Source: Candidatus Krumholzibacteriia bacterium
GTDB lineage: Bacteria; Krumholzibacteriota; Krumholzibacteriia; Krumholzibacteriales; Krumholzibacteriaceae
Direction: 5' to 3'
Assembly (NCBI GenBank): GCA_025453655.1
Contig: JALOPX010000020.1
Coordinates: forward strand, 1 to 41,427
DNA: 41,427 bases
Positions 25,914-34,584 of this stretch are shown piece after piece. Within the stretch, counting starts at the first letter, position 1; each line of letters opens with the position of its first letter. Both the position numbers and the translations under genes were made by a program. The notes below the pieces were generated by a model. It was not told the DNA's origin. It searched no databases and saw only the letters and a list, made by a program, of their open reading frames with translations.

Positions 25914-27554
25914 TCATCTGCCTTCCATCATCGCCGCTATGTCGCCGGCCACGTCCCCGATCGGCTTGATGTCGAAATTTTCGACGAGGACCCTGGCGAC
26001 CGCCGGCGAGAGGAACGCCGGGAGGGTCGGGCCCAGACGGATCCCCTTGAACCCGAGATAGAGCAGCGCGAGAAGAACCGCCACCGCCTTCTGCTCGTAC
26101 CAGGCTATGTCGAACGAGATAGGAAGCTTGTTCACGTCGTCGAGGCCGAAGGCTTCCTTGAGCTTCAGAGCGATGACCGCCAGGGAGTAGCTGTCGTTGC
26201 ACTGCCCGGCGTCGAGCACCCTCGGGATCCCCCCGATATCGCCCAGCTCGAGCTTGTTGTAGCGATACTTCGCGCACCCGGCGGTCAGGATGACGGTATC
26301 CTTCGGCAGCTCCTCGGCGACCTCGGTGAAGTAGGAGCGGCCTTTCTGGCGCCCGTCGCATCCGGCCATGACGACGAATCTTTTTATCGCCCCCGATTTG
26401 ACAGCGTCCACGACCTTGTCGGCAAGAGCCAGGACCTGGTCGTGCGCGAATCCGCCTGTTATCTTACCCTTCTCGATCTCGACCGGCGGCGAACACTTTT
26501 TCGCCAGCTCGATTATCGCGCTGAAATCCTTGTGCGAGCCTTTTTTGCGGTCGGGGATGTGTTTCACCCCTGGATAACCGGCCATTCCCGTCGTGAATAT
26601 CCTGTCTCGATAGGCGTCCTTCAGCGGGATGATGCAGTTCGTCGTCATCAGTATCGGGCCGTTGAACGAGGCGAATTCCTCCCCCTGTTTCCACCACGAC
26701 CCGCCGTAATTTCCGGCCAGATGCTTATACTTGCCGAAAAACGGATAATAATGGGCCGGGAGCATCTCGCCGTGCGTATAGACGTCGATCCCCTTCCCTT
26801 CGGTCTGGTCGAGAAGCTCCTCGAGGTCCTTCAGGTCGTGCCCCGAGACCAGGATTCCCGGGTTCCCCCTGACCCCGGTGTCGACCGTGGTGATCCGGGG
26901 TTTGCCGTACGCGGAGGTGTTGGCCTTGTCGAGAAGCGCCATCGTGTCGACCGCCGTCTTGCCGGCCTTCATCACCAGCGCGACCATCTCGTCGACCGGG
27001 AGCTCCTTCGTCATCGAGGCGAGCGCCTCGACGAGGAATTCGTATATCGCCGGCTCCTCGTGCCCCAGCACGGACGCGTGATGCGCGTATGCGGCGATGC
27101 CCTTGATGCCGAAGAGGAGAAGGCTCCTCAGGGATCGCTGGTCCTCGCCGCCGGTCGAAAGGATCGAGGCGTCGACGCTTTTCGATAGAGGATCAACGCC
27201 CGGCTTCGGGTCCCAGGATGCGCAGTCGGGGAGGGCCCCGCCGAACGAGGAGGCGTATTTCACGGCAAGGCGTCTCTTCAGATCGAGCCCCTTCCCGATC
27301 AATCCCTTTATCGCGTCGTCGTCGAAGTTGGCGTTCGTTATCGTCGCGAAAAGGGATTCGGCGATGAACCTTTCCTCTTCGATCAGGGGGTCGCCCTTTT
27401 TAAGGGCCTGCTCGCCGTAGACGCTTATCCCCTTGAGGACATAAATCAGGACATCCTGCAGCCCCGCCGTGCCTTCGGGCTTTCCGCAGACACCCCGCAC
27501 GGTGCATCCCGTGTTTTTCGCCGTCTCCTGGCACTGGAAGCAGAACATGCTCAT
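25914..27554 (-). CDS. hcp: Hybrid cluster protein (hydroxylamine reductase / NO reductase)
   Basis: The 546-residue product is a class I Hcp of the strict-anaerobe type. The N-terminal 4Fe cluster motif is C5-x2-C8-x8-C17-x5-C23 ('[22 protein letters not shown]'). The ligands of the Fe4-S2-O2 hybrid cluster are all recognisable: His in 'SGHDLKDL', Glu in 'THGEMLPAH', Cys in 'TTNCIIPL', Cys in 'MAGCDGRQ', Cys in '[10 protein letters not shown]', Cys in 'DAGQCNDSY' and Glu in 'IAWYEQKAV'. Hcp reduces hydroxylamine in vitro and is now viewed mainly as a low-level NO reductase protecting against nitrosative stress. The ATG at 27554 follows AGGGAG. A divergent Crp/Fnr gene and an operator lie upstream, and no hcr reductase gene is adjacent. 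Confidence 0.97.
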   Translation of the reverse strand: MSMFCFQCQETAKNTGCTVRGVCGKPEGTAGLQDVLIYVLKGISVYGEQALKKGDPLIEEERFIAESLFATITNANFDDDAIKGLIGKGLDLKRRLAVKYASSFGGALPDCASWDPKPGVDPLSKSVDASILSTGGEDQRSLRSLLLFGIKGIAAYAHHASVLGHEEPAIYEFLVEALASMTKELPVDEMVALVMKAGKTAVDTMALLDKANTSAYGKPRITTVDTGVRGNPGILVSGHDLKDLEELLDQTEGKGIDVYTHGEMLPAHYYPFFGKYKHLAGNYGGSWWKQGEEFASFNGPILMTTNCIIPLKDAYRDRIFTTGMAGYPGVKHIPDRKKGSHKDFSAIIELAKKCSPPVEIEKGKITGGFAHDQVLALADKVVDAVKSGAIKRFVVMAGCDGRQKGRSYFTEVAEELPKDTVILTAGCAKYRYNKLELGDIGGIPRVLDAGQCNDSYSLAVIALKLKEAFGLDDVNKLPISFDIAWYEQKAVAVLLALLYLGFKGIRLGPTLPAFLSPAVARVLVENFDIKPIGDVAGDIAAMMEGR

Positions 27555-27613
27555 CTCTTTCTCCCTTCACAAGTTACACGAACACAATCCCGGTTCCGTC
27601 ATTCGATGTCGTG

Positions 27614-27619
27614 ATAATA
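27614..27619 (-). promoter_or_regulatory. -10 box of the hcp promoter
   Basis: TATTAT on the minus strand (27619-27614) lies 32 bases from the centre of the 27642-27655 palindrome. This puts the palindrome at about -41.5, the class II position for Crp/Fnr-type activators. No separate -35 box is evident, as expected for an activated promoter. Confidence 0.6.
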
Positions 27620-27641
27620 ATCCAATCCCTGAAGCTTTGCC

Positions 27642-27655
27642 TTGACCTGGGTCAA
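27642..27655. promoter_or_regulatory. HcpR-type operator between hcp and its regulator
   Basis: TTGACCTGGGTCAA is a TTGAC-N4-GTCAA palindrome, extended by a C/G pair on each side. It has the form reported for HcpR sites in anaerobes such as Desulfovibrio. It is positioned to activate hcp. The left half also resembles a -35 box for the divergent regulator gene, which would allow autoregulation. Confidence 0.75.
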
Positions 27656-27746
27656 GTATATGTAATTTATTTGTTCCTGTCTTTAAAGAAAATCGTTCGA
27701 GGCCGGGTCGGATTTTCAGGATGACCCAAATAGCGGCGGGAACCGG

Positions 27747-28400
27747 ATGGATGAGGCGATAAAAAACGCCGGGATATTCGCGGGGCTGGGCGAGGCCCTC
27801 GTCGGCAAGGTCGCGGCGGGCGGTTTCGAGAGGAAAATCCCCGCCGGCGGGATTATCTTCGTCGAGGAGGGTCCCGGAAAGGATTTCTTCATCCTTCTCG
27901 GCGGCATGGTCCGGCTGTCCAAATCGACCCAGGAGGGGCGCGAGGTCACGATAAGGGTGATATCGCCCGGCGAAACCTTTGCGGAGACGGTCCTTTTCGA
28001 AAGCGGCCGATATCCGGTGACGGCGACCGCCATGGAGGACTCGACCCTGTTCGTGATAACGCGGAGCACCTTCCTGAGCCTCCTCGGCGAGGACGATTTC
28101 CGCGACGGTTTCATCGCCATGCTTATGAAAAAACAGAGGTATCTCGCCGACCGCATCCTCTACCTTACCTCCTTCGACGTCGAGGAGAGATTCTTCCGCT
28201 TCCTGATCGAAAATTACGGGCGGCGCGAGATCTACAACGTCGATCTTTCCAAGAAGGACATCGCCTCGACGATCGGGGCGGCGCCGGAAACCTTTTCAAG
28301 GCTGATAAAGCGGCTCAAGGCCAGGAGAATTCTCGACTGGGAGGAAGGCTTGATCCGGCTCCCCTCCCGCTTCTGGGATGAATCGGACTATTCGGATTGA
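27747..28400 (+). CDS. hcpR: Crp/Fnr-family regulator, HcpR-like
   Basis: The 217-residue product has an N-terminal cyclic-nucleotide-type beta-roll ('IPAGGIIFVEEGPGKDFFILLGGMVRL', 'EVTIRVISPGETFAETVLF'), a dimerisation helix (~115-145) and a C-terminal winged helix-turn-helix ('LSKKDIASTIGAAPETFSRLIKRLKARRIL'). The protein contains no cysteine at all, so it cannot carry an FNR-type Fe-S cluster; HcpR proteins are reported to sense NO or nitrite through heme. It is divergent from hcp with a matching palindrome between, which supports the name. The ATG at 27747 has only a weak upstream site (GGCGGGAACC), consistent with low expression. The ligand is inferred, not seen. Confidence 0.85.
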   Translation: MDEAIKNAGIFAGLGEALVGKVAAGGFERKIPAGGIIFVEEGPGKDFFILLGGMVRLSKSTQEGREVTIRVISPGETFAETVLFESGRYPVTATAMEDSTLFVITRSTFLSLLGEDDFRDGFIAMLMKKQRYLADRILYLTSFDVEERFFRFLIENYGRREIYNVDLSKKDIASTIGAAPETFSRLIKRLKARRILDWEEGLIRLPSRFWDESDYSD

Positions 28401-28465
28401 AACATCCCCCCTTCGTTTTCCGTATTCAACACATCGCTATCGTTCGGAGCGTCACCGGGTTCAGG

Positions 28466-28488
28466 CGGGGCCGAAGCACCGGGCCCCG
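28466..28488. terminator. Hairpin after hcpR, possible terminator
   Basis: CGGGGCC (28466-28472) pairs with GGCCCCG (28482-28488) around nine bases, followed by TT and a C-run rather than a U-tract. It sits in the 163-base gap before the aminotransferase gene. Confidence 0.3.
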
Positions 28489-28563
28489 TTCCCCCCGCAG
28501 GCGCTTTACTCTTGTAAGTGGCCCCCGCTTCTGCGAAAATCGCCGAAGCGCAGGAGGGACGAG

Positions 28564-29706
28564 TTGGCCGGAAAGATTAACTGGGACGGCTTCAGGACGG
28601 AATTCCCCGCCACAAAGGAACTTCTTTATCTCAACAGCGCGGCGATCAGCCCGATGTCCACGCGCGTCAGGGCGGCGATCGACGAGGTGAACGATCTCTT
28701 CGTTCGAAAGGGGATCCTGGCCGAGGAAGAGGTGTGCGCGAGAGTCGCGGCGATCAGGGAATCGGCGGCGAGGCTTATCGGCGCGTACCCCGGAGAGATC
28801 GCCTTCACGAGAAACACCACGCACGGGGTGCTTCTCGCCGCGAACGGCATCCGGTGGAAAGCGGGGGACAACGTCGTGATGCCGTCGATCGAGTTTCCCG
28901 CCAACGTCTATCCCTGGATGGGATTGTTCGAAAAAGGCGTCGAGCTGAGGATGGTCGAGCCCGACGACGGGGTCGTCACGGCGGAGATGCTGATCGACGT
29001 CTGCGACAGGAAAACACGCGCGGTCACGGCCAGCCTCGTTCAGTTCTCGACGGGGCACCGCATCGACTGCGAGGAGCTCGGAAGATACTGCCGCAACAGG
29101 GGGATATTTCTCAATATAGACGCGATTCAGGCGCTCGGGGCCCTGAAGATCGACGTGAAACGCTGCGGCATCGACTTCCTTTCCTGCGGGGGCCACAAAT
29201 TCATGCTGGCCACCCCCGGGATCGGCATATTTTACTGCCGCGCGGAGCTGATCGACACGATCGACGTGGCCTACCCGGGCTGGACCGGCGTCGTCAACAG
29301 CCGCGATTTCCTCAATTACGATCTCACCTGGCGGGGCGACGCGGCGAGGTTCGAGGAGGGCTCCTCCAACTTCCAGGGCATCTACGGTCTCGGGGCGTCC
29401 ATCGACAGGTTTCTCGAAATCGGGCCTGAAATCACGGAGGAGAGGATCCTTTTCCTGACCGGGCTGCTGGCGGAGGGTCTCGAAAAGCGCGGATACACAG
29501 TCACCAGCCCGTTCGGGGAAGGCGAGCGTTCGGGAATAATCTGTTTCACGCACCCGCGGATGAAGAGCGCGGACATACACGGAAGGCTCGCGGCGCGGTC
29601 GGTCGCCTGCAGCCTCAGGGAGGGCGCGGTCCGGCTCAGCCCGCACATCTACAACGTCGAGGAGGATATCGAAAGATTCTTCGAGAAACTGGAGGCAGGC
29701 TCATGA
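28564..29706 (+). CDS. Class-V aminotransferase fold PLP enzyme (cysteine desulfurase/epimerase-like)
   Basis: The 380-residue product is a fold-type I PLP enzyme of the aminotransferase class V group. It shows 'ELLYLNSAAISPMSTRV', 'IAFTRNTTHGVLLAANGI', the cofactor Asp-x-x-Gln in 'LNIDAIQALGAL' (D186, Q189) and the Schiff-base Lys in 'SCGGHKFMLATPGIGIFY' (K212). The C-terminal 'VACSLREGAVRLSPHIYNVEEDIE' is typical of the CsdA/isopenicillin-N-epimerase-like subgroup; the Cys there could be catalytic, but desulfurase activity cannot be assumed. The start is TTG at 28564 behind a strong AGGAGGG; no ATG start is well placed. Its stop overlaps the next gene's ATG (ATGA), tying it to two membrane proteins. 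Confidence 0.88.
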   Translation: MAGKINWDGFRTEFPATKELLYLNSAAISPMSTRVRAAIDEVNDLFVRKGILAEEEVCARVAAIRESAARLIGAYPGEIAFTRNTTHGVLLAANGIRWKAGDNVVMPSIEFPANVYPWMGLFEKGVELRMVEPDDGVVTAEMLIDVCDRKTRAVTASLVQFSTGHRIDCEELGRYCRNRGIFLNIDAIQALGALKIDVKRCGIDFLSCGGHKFMLATPGIGIFYCRAELIDTIDVAYPGWTGVVNSRDFLNYDLTWRGDAARFEEGSSNFQGIYGLGASIDRFLEIGPEITEERILFLTGLLAEGLEKRGYTVTSPFGEGERSGIICFTHPRMKSADIHGRLAARSVACSLREGAVRLSPHIYNVEEDIERFFEKLEAGS

Positions 29707-30206
29707 GGAAAAAGAACGGGAAACCTTCGATCGTGCCGGGATTGATACTCATCTTCATCGGCATCGTCGCGGTTCTGAACAATTTCGAGGCGATAAACCT
29801 GGACTGGGAGGTCCTGTGGACCTATTTCATCCTGCTGCTGGGGCTGATATTCTGGCTCGGGTTCATCTTCGACCGCACCAAGGACGGGCTTATAATGCCG
29901 GGAACGATCCTTCTCACATACGGGATCATCCTGAACCTCCACATGCGATTCGGCAACATCGACATCCTGTGGCCCTTTTTCATCCTTGGACCGGCGTTCG
30001 GTTTCTACGCGATGTATCTGCTCGGCAAGCGGGACAGGGGCCTTCTCATCCCGGCCGTCATATTGACGATCATCGGCTCGATCTTCCTTCTGCAGAGCTA
30101 CAGCTACATCAGGTACGTATGGCCACTCGTGCTGGTGGTTCTCGGCGTTCTTCTTCTGCTGAGGAACAACCGTGACGGCGGCGGGGACCAGGGGAAACAG
30201 GAATGA
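29703..30206 (+). CDS. Small polytopic membrane protein, LiaI/LiaF-like N-terminal domain
   Basis: The 167-residue product has about five or six hydrophobic helices in repeated '+-x-G-hydrophobic' blocks: 'GLILIFIGIVAVLNNF', 'YFILLLGLIFWLGFIF', 'PGTILLTYGIILNL', 'ILWPFFILGPAFGFYAMY', 'VILTIIGSIFLLQSY' and 'WPLVLVVLGVLLLL'. This pattern is shared by DUF5668 and LiaI-LiaF-type transmembrane domains of envelope-stress systems. It is a predicted inner-membrane protein ending in a charged tail. Its start overlaps the aminotransferase stop, and a related protein follows 19 bases later, so the two probably act together. Actual function unknown. Confidence 0.75.
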   Translation: MRKKNGKPSIVPGLILIFIGIVAVLNNFEAINLDWEVLWTYFILLLGLIFWLGFIFDRTKDGLIMPGTILLTYGIILNLHMRFGNIDILWPFFILGPAFGFYAMYLLGKRDRGLLIPAVILTIIGSIFLLQSYSYIRYVWPLVLVVLGVLLLLRNNRDGGGDQGKQE

Positions 30207-30225
30207 CCGAAGACTGGAGGAGCTC

Positions 30226-30813
30226 ATGGGAAGACATTGGAAAGACAACAAGTTCGCGATAGTGCTTATCGCCGCGGGATTACTGTTCCTGCTGCATAAT
30301 TTCTTCTTTTTCAGCGTCTGGGAAACGCTTCTGAAGCTGACCCCCCTCCTGCTCGTCTGGTGGGGATTCCGCCTCCTGAGGAGGAGCGGCAGGCATTCCG
30401 GGAAGGATCCCGATTTCCAGGTCTTCACCGACACGACCATGACGACCTCCTCGGAGTTCCTCAAGCATTCGAGCGCGTTCGGGGACATCAGCATCAAGGT
30501 GGACGGCGAGGAATTCTCCGGCGGGAGCGTTTCGAGCGTCTTCGGCAGGATCTCGATAGACCTGCGGGAAGTCAGGAGGATCGGCAGCTACGGGCAGCTC
30601 GACCTTCATTCCGTCTTCGGCGACATCAAGATCTACCTGCCCGAATGCGTCTCGTACGACGTGAGCGGCAGCAACCTCTTCGGCACGATCATCAACCACG
30701 AGGGCGGGAAGATAGAGGGATGCAATTATTGCGGCCCCGGCACCGAAGGCGGCGGACAGAAACTCGTCATAAGGCCGTCCCTCGTATTCGGCGACATGGA
30801 GATCATGAAATAA
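30226..30813 (+). CDS. LiaF-like membrane protein with C-terminal beta-helix domain
   Basis: The 195-residue product has two short membrane helices (~9-50: 'FAIVLIAAGLLFLLHNFFFF', 'LKLTPLLLVWWGFRLL'). A beta-rich domain follows with repeated 'S.FG.I.I.L' units: 'HSSAFGDISIKV', 'SSVFGRISIDL', 'HSVFGDIKIYLPE', 'SNLFGTIINH' and 'SLVFGDMEIMK'. This repeated turn is typical of the LiaF C-terminal/DUF2154 beta-roll that monitors or responds to cell-envelope damage in Firmicutes; homologues in other phyla are uncharacterised. The ATG at 30226 has GGAGGAG upstream, better than the earlier in-frame ATG at 30172. No sensor kinase or regulator gene is adjacent, so a Lia-type circuit cannot be claimed. 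Confidence 0.8.
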   Translation: MGRHWKDNKFAIVLIAAGLLFLLHNFFFFSVWETLLKLTPLLLVWWGFRLLRRSGRHSGKDPDFQVFTDTTMTTSSEFLKHSSAFGDISIKVDGEEFSGGSVSSVFGRISIDLREVRRIGSYGQLDLHSVFGDIKIYLPECVSYDVSGSNLFGTIINHEGGKIEGCNYCGPGTEGGGQKLVIRPSLVFGDMEIMK

Positions 30814-30819
30814 ACCGGG

Positions 30820-30831
30820 GGTGATTTCACC
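30820..30831. other. Small hairpin at convergent stop codons
   Basis: GGTGA (30820-30824) and TCACC (30827-30831) pair around TT in the 13-base gap between convergent genes, and include the M28 peptidase stop codon. It is too small to call a terminator with confidence. Confidence 0.25.
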
Positions 30832-33004
30832 GGACGATTACAAGTTTCCGCGCCAGCGTCGCGCCGCCCGCCTTCAGCCTGAGGAAGTAGATCCCGCTCG
30901 CCGCTTTCGCGCCGGAGTCGTTTCTTCCGTCCCATAAGTAGACGTAACGATCCGGCTCCACGAACTCGTCGATCAGCCTCGCCACCTCCCTGCCCGCCAC
31001 ATCGTAGACGGAAAGCCCGACCCTCATCCGTTCCGGGATCTCGAATCTGATCTGTGTCGACGAGAAGAATGGATTGGGAAAATTCTGATGCAGAACGACC
31101 CGCGAGATCGGGCCCGCCCCGTAGCCGGCGATCGCCGCCACCGCGCCGAGCGCCGTCCTCGCGACGTCCCGCACGTACGCCATGTCGATGAATTCGAAGA
31201 GGTCGGTGCAGTTGTGGTAATGGGGATTGTCCCTGAAGCCGCTCTCTATGAGCAGCACGGCGGGCGCGTCGACGAATCCCTTGAAGGCGAGGTTGTCGCT
31301 CATCGGCTGGTCCGATTCGCTCCTGTAGAGCCAGTCGAGGGGATATTCGATGGCGTAAGCCTCCGACGAATCGAGAAGGAGCCGCGCGAGGATCGTGTCG
31401 ATCGTGCCGTCGACCGCCGCGAGGGAGATATCCCCGGTGCCCCCGTAATCGGCGCCCACCATGTCGAGGTTGATGATCCCCTCGTACACGATTCCCGTGT
31501 CGACGCCGGCGGCGAAATTCGAGCTCCCCACCAGGCCCAGCTCCTCGGCGTCGAAAAGGACGAATTCCACCGTCTTCTCGAGCGCGGAGCCGGCGAGCAC
31601 CCTGGCGCATTCGAGGACGCAGGCGGTCCCGCTGGCGTTATCGTCAGCGCCGGAAGCGCAAAGGAGCGGATCGCCTGCCCTGTTCATCGAATCGTAATGC
31701 CCGCAGAGAATCACCCTCCGGCCCGGATCCTTCCATCCTTCACGCCTGAAAACGACGTTCGCGCCCCACGTCGTATCGGAAATTTCGTACAGGCCGCACG
31801 CCGGATCCCCGGTCCTCCAACCCGGATCGACGGTGGAGATCTCGTTCCTCCCCGCCGTCCAGACCCGCTCGTCGCCGCCGGCGGCGAACCGCCAGATATC
31901 CTTTTCCCCCGAACAGCCCTCCGCAGCCTCCCGCCACGTGACACCGCCGTCCTCGCTCATCCAGAGCGATCCCCCGCCGCCGGCCGCGAGCGCCGTCAGC
32001 GAATCGACCATGCGTACGCATCTGAGGTCGGTCGCCATGGCCGTCTGCGCCCAGGTCCCTCCGCCGTCGGCGGTGCTGAAAACGACGCGGTCGCCCGCAA
32101 TGACCCCCCTGCCCGACGGATGGAAATCGATATCGGCCAGCCTGGAGGTCGTAAGACGCCTGCCGGACCACGTGTAACCGCGATTGACGCTTTCGAAAAG
32201 GTACCCCCCGTCGGTCACCACCCAGAAATGGACGGGACCGGTCGCCGCGGACCCGTTTATATTACGGTACGAAAACTGCGAGGGGGCGGCGTCGACCCAC
32301 CAGCTCAGTCCGCCGTCCGCCGTATTGAGGAACGATCCGTAATCGCCGGCGGCGAAACCGAACCTGTCGTCGAAGAAGGTGATCGTGTTCAGCGAATATA
32401 TCCCCACCTGGCTCCCGTCCTTGTCGACATTCCACGAGAGCCCGCCGTCGATCGACGAAAGAATCCTGCCGTACCCGCTTCCCTTCGCCTTGCAGGCGGC
32501 CATGAGCTTCCCGTTCAATCCCATGTAAAGCTCGTTGACCCTGCCGTCGATCGTGGCGACGAGATCAAAACCGCCCCACCCTCCCGAGGCGGTCGACAGG
32601 AATATCTTCCCCTCGATGGAGCCGACCCATACAGAGTCGTTTCCCTGCGAAAGGGCGACCCCCATCAGCTCGGGCGAAGCGACCGAGACCGCGAACCTTT
32701 GCACCTCGGGGGAGTAGCCGTACGCCGAGGCCCTGTCGACGAGGTACTGCATGGCCAGCCATTTCTGCGGAGAGAAGGTATACCTTGTGTTGATCAGCTC
32801 CATTGTGCCGCCGACAAGAACGGAATCCTCCCCGCTGAGATCCCTTATCGTCCTCGCGATCGAGGCCTGATCGATTCGGCCGACGAGATCGCAGATCGTG
32901 CAGGGCTGGGCGCGGGTTCCGGCGGGCGCCATGAGTGCGGCGGCCGCCAGGGCCGGCAGGGCGAAGCGCGCGGCGGCGCCGATGTGCGGTTTGAAAAGCT
33001 TCAA
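30827..33004 (-). CDS. Secreted M28 metallopeptidase with inserted propeller-like domain and sorting domain
   Basis: The 725-residue product starts at TTG (33004) and has a signal sequence (ARFALPALAAAALMAPAGTRAQ). Residues ~30-105 resemble the N-terminal helices of M28 peptidases. Residues ~110-405 are BNR/YCF48-like repeats ('SSIDGGLSWNVDKDG', 'NTADGGLSWWVDAAP', 'SVNRGYTWSGRR', 'STADGGGTWAQTA', 'SEDGGVTWREA'). The zinc-peptidase core follows: H436 and D438 in 'CGHYDS', D455 in 'GADDNASG', E487/E488 in 'FDAEELGLVGS', D514 in 'NLDMVG', and a late 'YHNCTDLFEFID'. The last ~90 residues are a type IX-like domain ('NFPNPFFSSTQIRFEI', 'SVYDVAGREVARL', 'SGIYFLRL'). It is probably a surface or extracellular aminopeptidase. 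A good promoter at 33039-33067 supports the start. Confidence 0.92.
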   Translation of the reverse strand: MKLFKPHIGAAARFALPALAAAALMAPAGTRAQPCTICDLVGRIDQASIARTIRDLSGEDSVLVGGTMELINTRYTFSPQKWLAMQYLVDRASAYGYSPEVQRFAVSVASPELMGVALSQGNDSVWVGSIEGKIFLSTASGGWGGFDLVATIDGRVNELYMGLNGKLMAACKAKGSGYGRILSSIDGGLSWNVDKDGSQVGIYSLNTITFFDDRFGFAAGDYGSFLNTADGGLSWWVDAAPSQFSYRNINGSAATGPVHFWVVTDGGYLFESVNRGYTWSGRRLTTSRLADIDFHPSGRGVIAGDRVVFSTADGGGTWAQTAMATDLRCVRMVDSLTALAAGGGGSLWMSEDGGVTWREAAEGCSGEKDIWRFAAGGDERVWTAGRNEISTVDPGWRTGDPACGLYEISDTTWGANVVFRREGWKDPGRRVILCGHYDSMNRAGDPLLCASGADDNASGTACVLECARVLAGSALEKTVEFVLFDAEELGLVGSSNFAAGVDTGIVYEGIINLDMVGADYGGTGDISLAAVDGTIDTILARLLLDSSEAYAIEYPLDWLYRSESDQPMSDNLAFKGFVDAPAVLLIESGFRDNPHYHNCTDLFEFIDMAYVRDVARTALGAVAAIAGYGAGPISRVVLHQNFPNPFFSSTQIRFEIPERMRVGLSVYDVAGREVARLIDEFVEPDRYVYLWDGRNDSGAKAASGIYFLRLKAGGATLARKLVIVR

Positions 33005-33038
33005 AATAAAAACCTTTCGCAAACGCCAGTCCGGGTTT

Positions 33039-33067
33039 AATATACAATTCCGGGTTTCGGTTTGCAA
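33039..33067 (-). promoter_or_regulatory. Predicted promoter of the M28 peptidase gene
   Basis: On the minus strand TTGCAA (33067-33062), a 17-base spacer and TATATT (33044-33039) match four and five of six consensus positions. The short leader (~28 bases) rules out starts further upstream and favours the TTG at 33004. Confidence 0.6.
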
Positions 33068-33146
33068 CTTCGGGGAATCCCGGGGCAATGATCCCGCACA
33101 TGGACCGCTCGGGGGCATAATATCTGTATAAGGAGGCGTTGCTGCC

Positions 33147-34565
33147 TTGTCCGGATTCAGTGGAGATTTCGGCGTGCCTGAGGAGGATTTTCGCAGGGTC
33201 ATCTCGGCCGCCCTGTCGCGGGGGGCTTCCTGGGGGGAGCTTTATTTCGAGCATTCCGTCGACAACCGGATAACGATGGAGGAGGGGATAGTCAAGGAGG
33301 GGATCAAATCGATCTCGATGGGAGTCGGGATCCGGGCCGTGAAGGGAGAGGGGACCGGGTACGCCTACACCGAGGACCTGTCGATCGGGAAGATGATGCA
33401 GGCGGCCCGCACGGCGGCGGCCATCGCCGATTCGGGGCCGGGCAGCGGCCCGGCCGCGATAAGGGAATCGCGCTGCGAGGACCACTACCCGGTGACATCG
33501 GCGACGACCGAAGAACCGCTCGGCAACAAGGTCGCCTGGATCGGGGAGGCCGGCGAGGCGGCCCGCCTTTCGGACCCCGCCATAACGAAGGTCACCGTCA
33601 CGCTCGCCGATTCGATACGCGACATACAGATAGTCACCTCGGACGGCAGGCTGCTCAGGGACAGGCGGCCGATGACGAGTTTTTCGGTTTCCGTGGTCGC
33701 CGAAAGGAACGGCAACCGCCAGATAGGAGTGTCGAGCGGCGGCGGCAGGATGGGGCCGGAATATTTCACCGAGATAAAAACCCCGCGGCGCCACGGCATG
33801 GAGGCGGCGCGCCAGGCCCTGCTTCTGCTCGAAGCGATCGACGCCCCGGCCGGCCCGATGGAGCTTATTCTCGCGCCGGCGGAATCGGGGATACTTCTCC
33901 ATGAATCGGTCGGCCACCCGCTCGAGGCCGATTTCATAAGAAAGAAAACCTCCGCGTACACCGACCGCCTCGGCGACCTTGTGGCGAGCGAACTGGTGAC
34001 GGTGATAGACGACGGCACGGTAAGGTTCGACCGCGGAGCGATCAATTTCGACGACGAGGGGACGATATCGTCCTCGAACGTCCTGATAGAGAAGGGCGTT
34101 CTCAAGGCGTACATGCACGACAGGATAAGCGCCGACTTTTTCGGCGTCCCCCCGACGGGGAACGGCCGCAGGGAATCCTACAAGCATCCTCCCCTTCCGA
34201 GAATGACCGTCACCTATCTCGCCAACGGGGATTCGGACCCGGAGGAGATATTGAAATCCACGAAAAAAGGTATCTACTGCAAATCGTTCAGGGGCGGGCA
34301 GGTCGACATATCGAACGGAGATTTCGTCTTCGTCCCGATCGAGGCGTACATGGTCGAAAACGGGAGGATAACCGCACCCGTCAAGAACCTGTCCCTGATC
34401 GGCAACGGCCCCGACGTGCTCTCCAGGGTGACGGCGGTGGGCAACGACTTCACGTTCAGCGACGGGCGGTGGACGTGCGGGAAGGGCCAGCAGGTCCCGG
34501 TGGGAGTCGGCCTCCCGACGATCAGGATCTCGGAGATCACGGTGGGCGGGAGCGAGATGCGATGA
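33147..34565 (+). CDS. tldD: Metalloprotease TldD, catalytic subunit
   Basis: The 472-residue product is the zinc subunit of the TldD/TldE (PmbA) protease. The catalytic H252-E253-x3-H257 motif is in 'GILLHESVGHPLEADF', and the C-terminal Cys of the family is likely the one in 'WTCGKGQ'. In Escherichia coli the heterodimer digests unfolded peptides and matures microcin B17; elsewhere it trims RiPPs and toxin-antitoxin proteins. No precursor peptide is obvious nearby, so general peptide turnover is the safest role. The start is TTG at 33147 after AAGGAGG. The partner gene follows 19 bases downstream. Confidence 0.96.
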   Translation: MSGFSGDFGVPEEDFRRVISAALSRGASWGELYFEHSVDNRITMEEGIVKEGIKSISMGVGIRAVKGEGTGYAYTEDLSIGKMMQAARTAAAIADSGPGSGPAAIRESRCEDHYPVTSATTEEPLGNKVAWIGEAGEAARLSDPAITKVTVTLADSIRDIQIVTSDGRLLRDRRPMTSFSVSVVAERNGNRQIGVSSGGGRMGPEYFTEIKTPRRHGMEAARQALLLLEAIDAPAGPMELILAPAESGILLHESVGHPLEADFIRKKTSAYTDRLGDLVASELVTVIDDGTVRFDRGAINFDDEGTISSSNVLIEKGVLKAYMHDRISADFFGVPPTGNGRRESYKHPPLPRMTVTYLANGDSDPEEILKSTKKGIYCKSFRGGQVDISNGDFVFVPIEAYMVENGRITAPVKNLSLIGNGPDVLSRVTAVGNDFTFSDGRWTCGKGQQVPVGVGLPTIRISEITVGGSEMR

Positions 34566-34584
34566 ATAGCGGAGGGTTCGAAGG

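Noticed and set aside
31088-33040. 650-residue open frame opposite the M28 peptidase
   Set aside because: The peptidase reading has zinc ligands, a signal sequence and a promoter. The opposite frame is Arg/Pro-rich without any motif.
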